Below, piece by piece: positions 26,383 through 34,353 of a DNA stretch of 64,000 nt. The notes under the pieces were generated by a model. That model made no database searches and had not been told where the DNA came from. It saw only the letters and a program-made list of their open reading frames with translations. Numbering within the stretch: position 1 is the first letter of the stretch; each line of letters starts with the position of its first letter. Both the position numbers and the translations under genes were made by a program. The DNA comes from Dyella sp. SG609 (lineage in GTDB: Bacteria; Pseudomonadota; Gammaproteobacteria; Xanthomonadales; Rhodanobacteraceae). The DNA is taken from NCBI RefSeq assembly GCF_012275375.1, contig NZ_JAAZQJ010000004.1, forward strand, positions 1 through 64,000, written 5' to 3'.

Positions 26383-26410
26383 GCCGGCGCGCCGGCAACG
26401 CGGCAAAGAG

Positions 26411-26434
26411 AAAGGGGCCTTGCGGCCCCTTTTT
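26411..26434. terminator. Bidirectional terminator between mlaB and mlaA
   Basis: AAAGGGGCC (26411-26419) pairs with GGCCCCTTT (26424-26432) around TTGC, followed by a T run (26430-26434) on the plus strand and TTTCTCTTT on the minus strand. It separates the convergent mlaFEDCB and mlaA transcripts. Confidence 0.85.
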
Positions 26435-26441
26435 CGTGTGC

Positions 26442-27287
26442 TCAGTTCTGGCTGGGCTTCTGCGCCGCGGGCGGTTCCTGCGACTGCTTCTGTTCCCACT
26501 GGTGCTGCTCGTTGAGCAGCTCGTCCGGGTCGAAGTTGGTTTCCTTCAGGCCCTGCATCTGCTCGATGACTTCCGCCGGCGGGTTGCCGTCGTAGATCTG
26601 GTAGATGCGCTGCTGGCGGTAGGCGTCGCGCAGGAACACGTAGGGGTCGTAGGCCGACTTCAGGAAGCTCTCGGCGTCGATCGCGCGCGAACGGATGGTG
26701 ACCAGGTACAGCACCTGCGGGATGTAGTACTGCCCGTAGTGGAATTCGTGGTTGCGCGAGAAATAGCTGAGCGGGTCGAAGAAGTAGCTGTCCACCGGCA
26801 GGCGCCACACGTCGCGCACCGTGGTCGGGCCCACGAACGGCAGCATCAGGAAGTCGCCCTCCGGCACGCCCCAGCGGGCGAGGGTGATGCCGAAATCGTT
26901 GTCTTCCAGCGGCAGGCCGAGCTGGCTGGCCGGGTCGAAGAAGCCGCCCACGCCCAGGGTCAGGTTCACCAGGAAGCGCCCCGTGCTGCGCGCGGCCTGC
27001 AGCGGCCGGGCCTGCAGCAGGTCGTTGGCGACCGTGATCGGCATCTTGATGTTGGTAAAGAAGTCGCTGACCGCGCGGCGCACCGGCGGATTGGTCACCT
27101 TGCGGTAGCCGACGGCCACCGGGCGGATCACCGCCTGGTCGAGCGAGTCGTTGAAGGCGTAAACCTTGCGGTTGAACTGCTCGTGCGGATCGTCCGTGCG
27201 CGGCTTGGCGATGCTGCAGCCGGCCAGCAGGGCGATCGCGGCCAGGGGGAGCAGGCGCAGCAGGAAGAGTCGGATCGAAGAAGACAT
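26442..27287 (-). CDS. mlaA: Outer-membrane lipoprotein MlaA (VacJ)
   Basis: Outer-membrane channel-forming lipoprotein that removes phospholipid from the outer leaflet and passes it to MlaC. Length 281. The signal peptide ends in a lipobox at LLAGC near residues 20-24. The mature region has the MlaA-typical start DPHEQFNRKVYAFNDSLDQAV and RPVAVGYRKV, the INxxx periplasmic surface (FFTNIKMPITVANDLL near 80-95), and VGGFFDPASQLGL near 113-125. Unusually the gene is convergent with the mlaFEDCB cluster instead of being elsewhere in the genome. A low-complexity Gln/Pro/Ser tail closes it. Confidence 0.94.
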   Translation of the reverse strand: MSSSIRLFLLRLLPLAAIALLAGCSIAKPRTDDPHEQFNRKVYAFNDSLDQAVIRPVAVGYRKVTNPPVRRAVSDFFTNIKMPITVANDLLQARPLQAARSTGRFLVNLTLGVGGFFDPASQLGLPLEDNDFGITLARWGVPEGDFLMLPFVGPTTVRDVWRLPVDSYFFDPLSYFSRNHEFHYGQYYIPQVLYLVTIRSRAIDAESFLKSAYDPYVFLRDAYRQQRIYQIYDGNPPAEVIEQMQGLKETNFDPDELLNEQHQWEQKQSQEPPAAQKPSQN

Positions 27288-27365
27288 CGGCGTCGGGGGT
27301 CCTGTCCGCTGCGGATTTGAGGGACAACGATTAAGTGTACTGCCTGGTTTTTATATTGTGTACAG

Positions 27366-27382
27366 CGGGCGAGTCTCGCCCG
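27366..27382. promoter_or_regulatory. Short palindrome in the mlaA-rpoZ divergent gap
   Basis: CGGGCGAG and CTCGCCCG flank a single T, an 8-bp dyad about 80 bp before the mlaA start and 115 bp before rpoZ. It could be an operator for one of the divergent promoters; no regulator is evident, and being GC-rich it may arise by chance. Confidence 0.35.
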
Positions 27383-27429
27383 TTGGCGCTGCAGGCCGGC
27401 TGAACCGCGCATGATACGTCCATGCTGCA

Positions 27430-27458
27430 TTGCCAGGAAAGCGCCCCCTGGCTACACT
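27430..27458 (+). promoter_or_regulatory. Probable promoter of rpoZ-spoT
   Basis: TTGCCA (27430-27435) and TACACT (27453-27458) are separated by exactly 17 bp, a good sigma-70 promoter, starting transcription about 30 bp before the rpoZ ATG. No other convincing promoter lies between the mla operon and rpoZ, so rpoZ-spoT are probably transcribed independently of gmk. Confidence 0.6.
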
Positions 27459-27496
27459 GGCGACCTATAAGTCGCTTTATTCCCTAAGGATTTCAC

Positions 27497-27787
27497 ATGG
27501 CACGCATTACCGTGGAAGACTGCCTCGAGGTAGTCGACAACCGTTTCGAGCTGGTGCTGATGGCGACCAAGCGCGCCCGCCAGCTCGCCAAGGGTGCCGA
27601 GCCGGCGGTCAATCCCGATCACGACAAGCCGACCGTGGTGGCCCTGCGCGAAATCGCCGACCGCCGCATCGACCAGGCCACCATCGACGAGATCGACCGC
27701 GCCGAGCGCGAGCGCGCCGAGCGCGAGGCGCTGGAATGGGCCGCGGCCGAAGTCGACGACGACCTCTCCAAGGGCGGCGACGACTGA
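27497..27787 (+). CDS. rpoZ: RNA polymerase omega subunit
   Basis: Small (96 residues) subunit that helps fold and assemble the beta' subunit and forms one ppGpp-binding site. It begins [20 protein letters not shown], and the conserved [11 protein letters not shown] sits near residues 23-33, with [12 protein letters not shown] near 43-54. The acidic C-terminal tail is common. An AAGGA ribosome site (27485-27489) precedes the ATG. It lies upstream of spoT, as in E. coli, which makes biological sense because ppGpp acts through omega. Confidence 0.95.
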   Translation: MARITVEDCLEVVDNRFELVLMATKRARQLAKGAEPAVNPDHDKPTVVALREIADRRIDQATIDEIDRAERERAEREALEWAAAEVDDDLSKGGDD

Positions 27788-27923
27788 TGGATGGCGCCGG
27801 CTGTAAACCTGGCCCCGCACGCGCCGGCATCGCCGGTGCGGCGCGCGGCCGCCAGCCAGCCGGCTCTTTGCTTCACCCCGATCAGCGACACGAGGTGGCT
27901 GCCTGAGCGGCGGCCAGCGCCCC

Positions 27924-30089
27924 GTGAGCGCGACTACGCATCCCGATCCCGTGGATACGTCGTCCTTGCCCCCCTACGTACTGGCGCTCAAGGAGCGCAT
28001 CGCCTACCTGCCGCCCGAGCAGGTGGCGCGCGTGCTGCGCGCCTACGAGGTCGGCGCGCAGGCGCATGAAGGCCAGGCGCGCAAAAGCGGCGAGCCGTAC
28101 ATCACGCATCCGGTGGCCGTCGCCGGCATCCTGGCCGAGCTGGGCCTGGACGCCGAGACCATCATCGCGGCGATCCTGCACGACACGCTCGAAGACACCG
28201 CGCTGAGCCGCGCCGAGCTGGCCGGCGAATTCGGCGAGACCGTGGCGGACCTGGTCGACGGCGTCACCAAGCTGGACAAGATGCGCTTCAGCAGCCGCCA
28301 GGAAGCGGATGCCGAAAGCTTCCGCAAGATGCTGCTGGCGATGGCGCGCGACCTGCGCGTCATCCTGATCAAGCTCGCCGACCGCTTGCACAACATGCGC
28401 ACGCTCGGCGCCAAGGATGCCGCGTCGCGCCGCCGCATCGCGCGCGAAACGCTGGAGATCTACGCGCCGATCGCGCAGCGCCTGGGCATGAACAAGTTCA
28501 AGGCCGAGCTGCAGGACCTGGGCTTCCGCGCCCTGCATCCGGACCGCTACCGCGTGATCAGCGAGCGCATCCGCGCCGCGCTGGGCAACCGCCGCGAGGC
28601 CATGGGCAAGATCGAGGCCGCGCTGTCCTCGCGCCTGGCCGGCGAGCACCTGGCCTCGCGCGTGCTCGGCCGCATCAAGTCGCCGTGGAGCATCTATTCG
28701 AAGATGCGCAGCGAGCACAAGAGCTTCGCCCAGCTGATGGACGTCTACGGCTTCCGCGTGGTGGTCGACACCGCGATGAGCTGCTACGTCGCGCTGGGCG
28801 CGGTGCACTCGCTGTACAAGCCGGTGGACCGCCGCTTCAAGGATTTCATCGCCATCCCCAAGGCCAACGGCTACCAATCGCTGCACACCGTGCTGCTGGG
28901 GCCGTTCGGCGCGCCGATCGAAGTGCAGATCCGCACCGCGGAGATGGACTCCGTGGCCGAACGCGGCGTGGCCGCGCACTGGGCCTACAAGACCGACAGC
29001 GGCCCCGCCAACAGCGCGCAGGCACGGGCGCGCGAGTGGCTGTCGTCGCTGGCGGACAGCCAGGCCAATACGGCGTCGTCGTCCGAGTTCATCGAGAACG
29101 TCAAGATCGACCTGTTCCCGGACGAGGTCTATCTGTTCACCCCGCGCGGCGACATCCTCTCGCTGCCGCGCAACGCCACGGCGCTGGACTTCGCCTACGC
29201 GGTGCATACCGACGTCGGCGACCACGCGGTGGCCGCGCGCGTCGACAAGAAGCTGCTGCCGCTGCGCACGCGGCTGGAATCGGGCCAGCTGGTGGAAATC
29301 ATCACCGCGCCGTCCGCGGTGCCGAACCCGGCCTGGCTGGAATCGGTGGTCACCGGCAAGGCGCGCACCGCCATTCGCCAGTACCTCAAGCATCTGCAGC
29401 ACGAAGACGCCGTCGACTTCGGCCACCGCATGCTCGACCGTGCGCTCGATGCGCAAGGCTCCAGCCTCGATGCCATTCCGGTGGCCGTGCTGGACCGCTT
29501 CCTCGAAGCCGCCAAGCTCAAGCGCCTGGAAGAACTGCTCGCCGACATCGCGCTGGGCAACCGCATGCCCGACGTGGTCGCCGGCCAGCTGCTGGCCGCG
29601 CGCGGCAAGCAGAAGGGCGGTGCGGCGCCGGCCCAGCATGCGGTGGAAAAGATCCGCATCACCGGCGCCGAGCGCGGCGTGCTCAGCTTCGGCAATTGCT
29701 GCCACCCGCTGCCGGGCGACGAGATCATCGGCTATCTCTCCACCGGCAAGGGCATCGTGGTGCACCGGATCGAATGCCCGAACGTGGTGGAATTGCGCAA
29801 GTCGCCGGAGCGCTGCGTCGCCATCGAATGGGACCGCGACGTGCAGGGCGACTACCGCGCCGAGCTGCGCATCGAGGTCATCAACCGGCCGGGCGTGCTC
29901 GCCACGGTGGCCGCGGCCATCGCGGCGGCGAATTCGAATATCGAGAACGTGGAATACGTCGAGCGCGACAGCGCCGCCGCCACCTTGCTGTTCGCGCTGG
30001 AAGTGAAGAACCGCAAGCACCTGGCCGACGTGATCCGCCGCGTGCGCCGCACCGGCGTGGTGAGCGGCGCGTACCGCTACCCGCTCTAG
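27924..30089 (+). CDS. spoT: Bifunctional (p)ppGpp hydrolase/synthetase SpoT
   Basis: Stringent-response enzyme that makes and degrades (p)ppGpp. Length 721 (E. coli 702). Order of domains: HD hydrolase with ILHDTLEDT near residues 83-91, synthetase with RFKDFIAIPKANGYQSLHT near 304-322 (the RxKD charge pattern of bifunctional Rel/SpoT), TGS near 390-450 (DEVYLFTPRGDILSLPRNAT), helical region, zinc-finger-like CCHPLPGDEI near 592-601, and C-terminal ACT near 645-720. GTG start at 27924, which gives a plausible N-terminus. The 136-bp gap to rpoZ contains no gene. Confidence 0.95.
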   Translation: MSATTHPDPVDTSSLPPYVLALKERIAYLPPEQVARVLRAYEVGAQAHEGQARKSGEPYITHPVAVAGILAELGLDAETIIAAILHDTLEDTALSRAELAGEFGETVADLVDGVTKLDKMRFSSRQEADAESFRKMLLAMARDLRVILIKLADRLHNMRTLGAKDAASRRRIARETLEIYAPIAQRLGMNKFKAELQDLGFRALHPDRYRVISERIRAALGNRREAMGKIEAALSSRLAGEHLASRVLGRIKSPWSIYSKMRSEHKSFAQLMDVYGFRVVVDTAMSCYVALGAVHSLYKPVDRRFKDFIAIPKANGYQSLHTVLLGPFGAPIEVQIRTAEMDSVAERGVAAHWAYKTDSGPANSAQARAREWLSSLADSQANTASSSEFIENVKIDLFPDEVYLFTPRGDILSLPRNATALDFAYAVHTDVGDHAVAARVDKKLLPLRTRLESGQLVEIITAPSAVPNPAWLESVVTGKARTAIRQYLKHLQHEDAVDFGHRMLDRALDAQGSSLDAIPVAVLDRFLEAAKLKRLEELLADIALGNRMPDVVAGQLLAARGKQKGGAAPAQHAVEKIRITGAERGVLSFGNCCHPLPGDEIIGYLSTGKGIVVHRIECPNVVELRKSPERCVAIEWDRDVQGDYRAELRIEVINRPGVLATVAAAIAAANSNIENVEYVERDSAAATLLFALEVKNRKHLADVIRRVRRTGVVSGAYRYPL

Positions 30090-30146
30090 GCCGGTCCCGG
30101 GATTTCCGTTTTACACTTCGGGCTTTCCCCGCCCGAGGTTCCCGCG

Positions 30147-30530
30147 ATGTCCCGCAGCATCATCTCCACCGACAAGGCGCCGGCCGCGATCGGCCCGTAC
30201 TCGCAGGCCGTGCGTGCCGGCAACACCGTGTACTTCTCCGGACAGATCCCGCTGGATCCGGCCACCGGCAACCTGGTCCAGGGCGATATCGCGCTGCAGA
30301 CGCGGCGCGTGTTCGACAACCTCAAGGCGGTGGCCGAGGCGGCCGGCAGTTCGCTGTCGGCGATCGTGCGCGTGGGCATCTACGTCACCGACCTGGCCAA
30401 CTTCGCCACGGTCAATGCGGTGATGGCCGAGTATTTCCAGGCGCCGTATCCGGCGCGTTCCACCATCCAGGTCTCGGCCCTGCCCAAGGGCGCCGAGGTG
30501 GAAGTGGACGCGGTGCTGGTGATCGACTGA
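30147..30530 (+). CDS. ridA: Enamine/imine deaminase RidA
   Basis: Hydrolyses reactive 2-aminoacrylate and similar enamines released by PLP enzymes such as threonine dehydratase, preventing damage. 127 residues, forming a trimer. Active-site and family motifs: [20 protein letters not shown] near residues 11-30, [10 protein letters not shown] near 32-41, and the arginine-carrying [19 protein letters not shown] near 101-119. It stands alone with about 57 bp after spoT and 81 bp before recG. Its own ribosome site is weak (GAGGT). Confidence 0.93.
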   Translation: MSRSIISTDKAPAAIGPYSQAVRAGNTVYFSGQIPLDPATGNLVQGDIALQTRRVFDNLKAVAEAAGSSLSAIVRVGIYVTDLANFATVNAVMAEYFQAPYPARSTIQVSALPKGAEVEVDAVLVID

Positions 30531-30611
30531 CCCGGCGGCGGGGCATGCGCCGACACGCGCGGTCTCCCTCGCCGCTACGCGCCGGCGCACGCCTCCGCTA
30601 GGCTTTCCGCA

Positions 30612-32714
30612 ATGTCAGCTGCACCCGCTTCCACCGCTATCGCTCCCGGTCTCGCGCCGGTCTCTTCGCTGCCCGGCATCGGTCCGGCGCTGGCGGCGAC
30701 GCTGGCCAAGCTGGGGCTGGAGCGCGTGCAGGATCTGTGGTTCCACCTGCCGCTGCGCTACGAGGACCGCACCCAGATCAGCACCATCGCCGACCTGCAC
30801 GTCGGCGAGCGGGCGCAGGTGGAGGGCATGGTGGAGGCAGTGGAGCGCGGTTTTCGCTACCGGCCGCAGCTCAAGGTCGCCATCACCGACGATTCGCGCG
30901 AAACCCTGGTGCTGCGCTTCTTCCATTTCCATCGCGCCCAGGCGGAGCAACTGCGGCCCGGCGTGCGGCTGCTGGTCTACGGCGAGGTGCGCCACGGCGC
31001 GCAGGGGCTGGAGATGGTGCATCCGCAGTACCAGCGCCTGGAGGGCGTGGCCGAGCCCACGGTGGAGGAGCGGCTCACGCCGGTCTATCCCACCACCGAA
31101 GGCCTGGGCACCAGGCGCCTGGCCGGCGTGATCGCCAAGGCGCTGGCGCTGCTGCCGCCCGACCGCGAGCTGGAGCTGATTCCGCCTGCGCTCGGCGCCG
31201 GCCACGGCCTCACGTCGCTGCGCGAAGCGCTGCTGTACGTGCATCGCCCGCCGCCGGATGCGCACCTGGGCGAGCTCACCCAGGGCCGCCATCCCGCGCA
31301 GCAGCGCCTGGCTTTCGAGGAACTGCTCACCCAGCACCTCAGCCTCAAGCGCATGCGCGCCGCGGTGAAGCAGCGGCACTCGCCGGCATTGGGCGGCGAC
31401 GGCGTGCTGCGCGAGCGCCTGCTGCATAGCCTGCCGTTCCGGCTTACCGGCGCGCAGCAGCGCGTCAGCGAGGCCGTGGCCAAGGACATGGCCAGGACGC
31501 ATCCCATGCTGCGGCTGGTGCAGGGCGACGTCGGCAGCGGCAAGACCGTGGTCGCCGCGCTGGCCGCGCTGGCCGCGGTGGAATCCGGCCGCCAGGTGGC
31601 GCTGATGGCGCCCACCGAGCTGCTGGCCGAGCAGCATCTGCGCAACTTCAGGCATTGGCTGGAGCCGCTGGGCATCGAGGTGGAATGGCTGGCCGGCAAG
31701 GTCACCGGCAAGGCGCGCACGCGCGCGCTGGAGCGCGTCGCCGCCGGCGCGCCGGTGGTGATCGGCACGCATGCGCTGATGCAGGAGGGGGTGGAGTTCG
31801 CGCGGCTGGGCCTGGTCATCGTCGACGAGCAGCACCGCTTCGGCGTGCAGCAGCGCCTGTCGCTGCGCGACAAGGGGCTGGAAGGCGACCAGGTGCCGCA
31901 CCAGCTGGTGCTTACCGCCACGCCTATCCCGCGCACGCTGGCGATGAGCGCGTACGCCGACCTGGACGTCTCCTCCATCGACGAACTGCCGCCCGGCCGC
32001 ACGCCGGTGCAGACCATCGCCATTTCCAACGCGCGCCGCATCGACGTGATCGAGCGCATCCATGCCGCCTGCCGCGAAGGGCGCCAGGTGTACTGGGTGT
32101 GCACCCTGATCGAGGAGACCGAGCAGCTGCGCGCGCAGGCTGCCGAAGTGGCGCACGCGGAACTCTCCGCGGCGCTGCAGGACTGCAAGGTAGGCCTGAT
32201 CCACGGCCGCATGAAGCCGAAGGAAAAGCAGGCGGTGATGGACGCGTTCAAGGCCGGCGAGCTGGCCGTGCTGGTGGCCACCACGGTGATCGAGGTGGGC
32301 GTGGACGTGCCCAATGCCAGCCTGATGGTGATCGAGAACAGCGAGCGGCTGGGCCTGGCCCAGCTGCACCAGCTGCGCGGCCGCGTGGGTCGCGGCGCGG
32401 TGGCCTCCAACTGCGTGCTGCTGTACCAGCCGCCGCTGGGCATGCTGGCCAAGGAGCGCCTGCAGGTGATGCGCGACACCAACGACGGCTTCCGCATCGC
32501 CGAGAAAGACCTGGAACTGCGCGGCCCCGGCGAGGTGCTCGGCACGCGCCAGACCGGCCAGCTCAGCTTCCGCATCGCCGACCTTTCCCGCGACGCGCAC
32601 CTGCTGCCGGCGGTGCAGGAAGTGGGCGCCGAGATGCTGCGCCACCACGCCGCCCAGGCCGAGCGGCTGATCGAGCGCTGGATCGGCGGCGCGGCGCGCT
32701 ATGCGCATGCGTGA
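30612..32714 (+). CDS. recG: ATP-dependent DNA helicase RecG
   Basis: Branch-specific DNA helicase that reverses stalled forks and processes Holliday junctions. 700 residues (E. coli 693). The N-terminal wedge domain includes DLWFHLPLRYEDRTQI near residues 40-55; Walker A is GDVGSGKT near 304-311; the DEQH box is DEQHRFGVQQR near 405-415; later helicase motifs include the TTVIEVGVDVPNASLMVIE block near 557-575 and QLHQLRGRVGRG. The ATG start has no obvious ribosome site. The stop is followed immediately by a 17-bp inverted repeat built of GGGGAAC units. Confidence 0.95.
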   Translation: MSAAPASTAIAPGLAPVSSLPGIGPALAATLAKLGLERVQDLWFHLPLRYEDRTQISTIADLHVGERAQVEGMVEAVERGFRYRPQLKVAITDDSRETLVLRFFHFHRAQAEQLRPGVRLLVYGEVRHGAQGLEMVHPQYQRLEGVAEPTVEERLTPVYPTTEGLGTRRLAGVIAKALALLPPDRELELIPPALGAGHGLTSLREALLYVHRPPPDAHLGELTQGRHPAQQRLAFEELLTQHLSLKRMRAAVKQRHSPALGGDGVLRERLLHSLPFRLTGAQQRVSEAVAKDMARTHPMLRLVQGDVGSGKTVVAALAALAAVESGRQVALMAPTELLAEQHLRNFRHWLEPLGIEVEWLAGKVTGKARTRALERVAAGAPVVIGTHALMQEGVEFARLGLVIVDEQHRFGVQQRLSLRDKGLEGDQVPHQLVLTATPIPRTLAMSAYADLDVSSIDELPPGRTPVQTIAISNARRIDVIERIHAACREGRQVYWVCTLIEETEQLRAQAAEVAHAELSAALQDCKVGLIHGRMKPKEKQAVMDAFKAGELAVLVATTVIEVGVDVPNASLMVIENSERLGLAQLHQLRGRVGRGAVASNCVLLYQPPLGMLAKERLQVMRDTNDGFRIAEKDLELRGPGEVLGTRQTGQLSFRIADLSRDAHLLPAVQEVGAEMLRHHAAQAERLIERWIGGAARYAHA

Positions 32715-32795
32715 GCGGGGAACGGGGAACGCGACATCCATCCCCGCGCAACCGCGCAAGTCCCCGTTCCCCGCTCCCCGTTCCCCGTTCCCCGC
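32715..32795. repeat. GGGGAAC-type repeats with 17-bp inverted arms; G-quadruplex motif on minus strand
   Basis: The arm 32715-32731 recurs exactly, inverted, at 32779-32795, starting at the base after the recG stop. On the plus strand the right half holds five CCCC runs (32762-32793) separated by GTT, GCT, GTT and GTT, so the minus strand has five GGGG runs with 3-nt loops, a textbook quadruplex-forming pattern. The element lies between recG and a nucleoside hydrolase. Related GGGAAT-rich DNA occurs near 59.5 kb. Confidence 0.8.
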
Positions 32796-32827
32796 CTTAA
32801 GCTATCCGGCTCACCGAAGGAAAGCCC

Positions 32828-33760
32828 ATGACCAAGCCCCAGCTCCTGATCGACACCGACCCCGGCGTGGATGACGCGCTCGCGATCCTGATGGCCCATG
32901 CCCATGCCGACATCGCCGGCCTGAGCATCGCCGCCGGCAATGTGGGCCTGGGGCATACCGTGCGCAATGCGCGCACGCTGGTCGATCTGGTCGGCGGCGG
33001 CGTGCCGGTGTTTGCCGGCTGCCCGACGCCGCTGGTGCGCGGGCCGGAGGAAGACGCCGCTTTCGTGCACGGCATGGACGGCCTGGGTGACGTCGGCTTC
33101 GCCGAACCGGCTGCGGCGGCCGAAGCGGAGCAGGCCGCTCTGGCCCTGCTGCGGCTCACCCGCGAGCGCCCCGGCGAGCTGACCCTGGTGGCGCTGGCGC
33201 CGCTCACCAACGTGGCCCTGGCGCTGCGCCTGGACCCGACCCTGCCGCAGCGCGTGAAGCGCCTGGTGGTGATGGGCGGCGCGGTCACCGGGCATGGCAA
33301 TACCGGCAACATTCCGGCGGAATTCAACGTCGGCTTCGATCCGGAAGCCGCCCACGTGGTGTTCGAGGCCTTCCCGCAGTTCGACCTGGTCGACTGGGAA
33401 GCCACCCTGCGCCATGCCTTCGACGAGGCGGAATTCGACCAGTGGCTGGCCGCCGGCGACAAGCGCGCCGAATTCTTCGGCCAGGTGTTCCGCACCGCCC
33501 GCGCCTTCAATGCCAGCAGCAAGCGCCGCGGCATCATCGCCGCCGATGCGCTCGCCATGGCAGTGGCGATCGACCCCTCCATCGTCACCCGCAGCGAGGA
33601 GCGCCACGTCGCGGTGGAGCTGGACGGCCGCCTTACCCGCGGCGCCACCGTGGTGGACTGGGGCGGCCGCCTGGGCCATCCGGCCAATGCGCGCATCGTG
33701 CTGGACGTGGACCAGGCGCGCTTCGCGGCCATGGTGAGACGCGCGCTGGGCGCGGCCTGA
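32828..33760 (+). CDS. Nucleoside hydrolase (inosine-uridine type)
   Basis: Cleaves the N-glycosidic bond of ribonucleosides for salvage. 310 residues. The calcium-binding signature LIDTDPGVDDALAILMAHA is at residues 7-25 with all aspartates in place, and the family's ALAPLTNVALAL lies near 121-132, IPAEFNVGFDPEAAHVVFEA near 161-180 and a later D in ADALAMAVAID. AAGGAAAG precedes the ATG. The precise base preference (purine, pyrimidine or nicotinamide riboside) cannot be told from sequence. Confidence 0.9.
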   Translation: MTKPQLLIDTDPGVDDALAILMAHAHADIAGLSIAAGNVGLGHTVRNARTLVDLVGGGVPVFAGCPTPLVRGPEEDAAFVHGMDGLGDVGFAEPAAAAEAEQAALALLRLTRERPGELTLVALAPLTNVALALRLDPTLPQRVKRLVVMGGAVTGHGNTGNIPAEFNVGFDPEAAHVVFEAFPQFDLVDWEATLRHAFDEAEFDQWLAAGDKRAEFFGQVFRTARAFNASSKRRGIIAADALAMAVAIDPSIVTRSEERHVAVELDGRLTRGATVVDWGGRLGHPANARIVLDVDQARFAAMVRRALGAA

Positions 33761-33791
33761 GCACCGGTCCCGGGGCAAGTGACTGACGCGC

Positions 33792-33821
33792 TTGCCCTTG
33801 GGTCGAAAGGGTCGCTATAAT
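33792..33821 (+). promoter_or_regulatory. Promoter of rpmE2
   Basis: TTGCCC (33792-33797) and a perfect TATAAT (33816-33821) with 18-bp spacing, about 33 bases before the rpmE2 ATG. The -35 box is within the right arm of a 7-bp repeat (GGGCAAG at 33773-33779, CTTGCCC at 33791-33797), which might be an operator or a terminator of the preceding gene. Confidence 0.65.
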
Positions 33822-33853
33822 GCCGCTCTTTCGCCCACCGCTTTGAGTCCGTC

Positions 33854-34099
33854 ATGAAGCCCGATATCCATCCGAATTACCGCCCGGTGGTGTTCCAGGA
33901 TCTTTCGTCCGACTTCGCGTTCCTGACGCGTTCGACGATCGCCACCAAGGAAACCGTCAAGTGGCAGGACGGCAACGAGTACCCGCTGGTCAAGGTGGAT
34001 ATCTCCAGCCACTCCCACCCGTTCTACACCGGCAAGCAGAAGACCATCGAAACCGGTGGCCGCGTGGACAAGTTCCGCCGCCGCTACGCGCAGAAGTAA
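33854..34099 (+). CDS. rpmE2: 50S ribosomal protein L31 type B (zinc-independent)
   Basis: 81-residue L31 paralogue of the C-minus class: [19 protein letters not shown] near residues 10-28 and [21 protein letters not shown] near 54-74. It has no cysteines, so it cannot hold zinc like the RpmE form. In many bacteria the C-minus type replaces RpmE when zinc is short and is controlled by Zur; whether that holds here depends on whether an RpmE gene exists elsewhere in the genome. It has its own promoter and terminator, a monocistronic unit. Confidence 0.94.
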   Translation: MKPDIHPNYRPVVFQDLSSDFAFLTRSTIATKETVKWQDGNEYPLVKVDISSHSHPFYTGKQKTIETGGRVDKFRRRYAQK

Positions 34100-34158
34100 T
34101 CTTCGCGCGACCGGTCAGCCGGGTTTCCGGCTGGCGATAAAGCCAAGCCAGTACACGG

Positions 34159-34194
34159 AGCATGGGGCGAGCGCAAGCTCGCCCCATGCTTTTT
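34159..34194 (+). terminator. Intrinsic terminator of rpmE2
   Basis: AGCATGGGGCGAGC (34159-34172) and GCTCGCCCCATGCT (34177-34190) form a perfect 14-bp stem with a GCAA tetraloop, followed by TTTT. GNRA tetraloop and U tract make this a strong terminator. Confidence 0.9.
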
Positions 34195-34241
34195 CGCGCC
34201 TGTCATCCGACCATTCGCCAAGGGATGTTCGCCGGGTGATG

Positions 34242-34250
34242 TGTGATAAT
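34242..34250 (+). promoter_or_regulatory. Possible extended -10 promoter of gltA
   Basis: TGTGATAAT, an extended -10 (TGnTATAAT-like), lies about 100 bp before the gltA start; no good -35 hexamer precedes it at usual spacing. The long leader would leave room for regulation. Confidence 0.4.
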
Positions 34251-34353
34251 GGCCGGCGTTGCATCGCGCCTTCCCCAGCGCGCTGCGCTTAATTCCCCCG
34301 CCTGGCGCACCACCCCCGGTGACCGGCGGCGACATTCGCTGAAGGAGGTTTCC

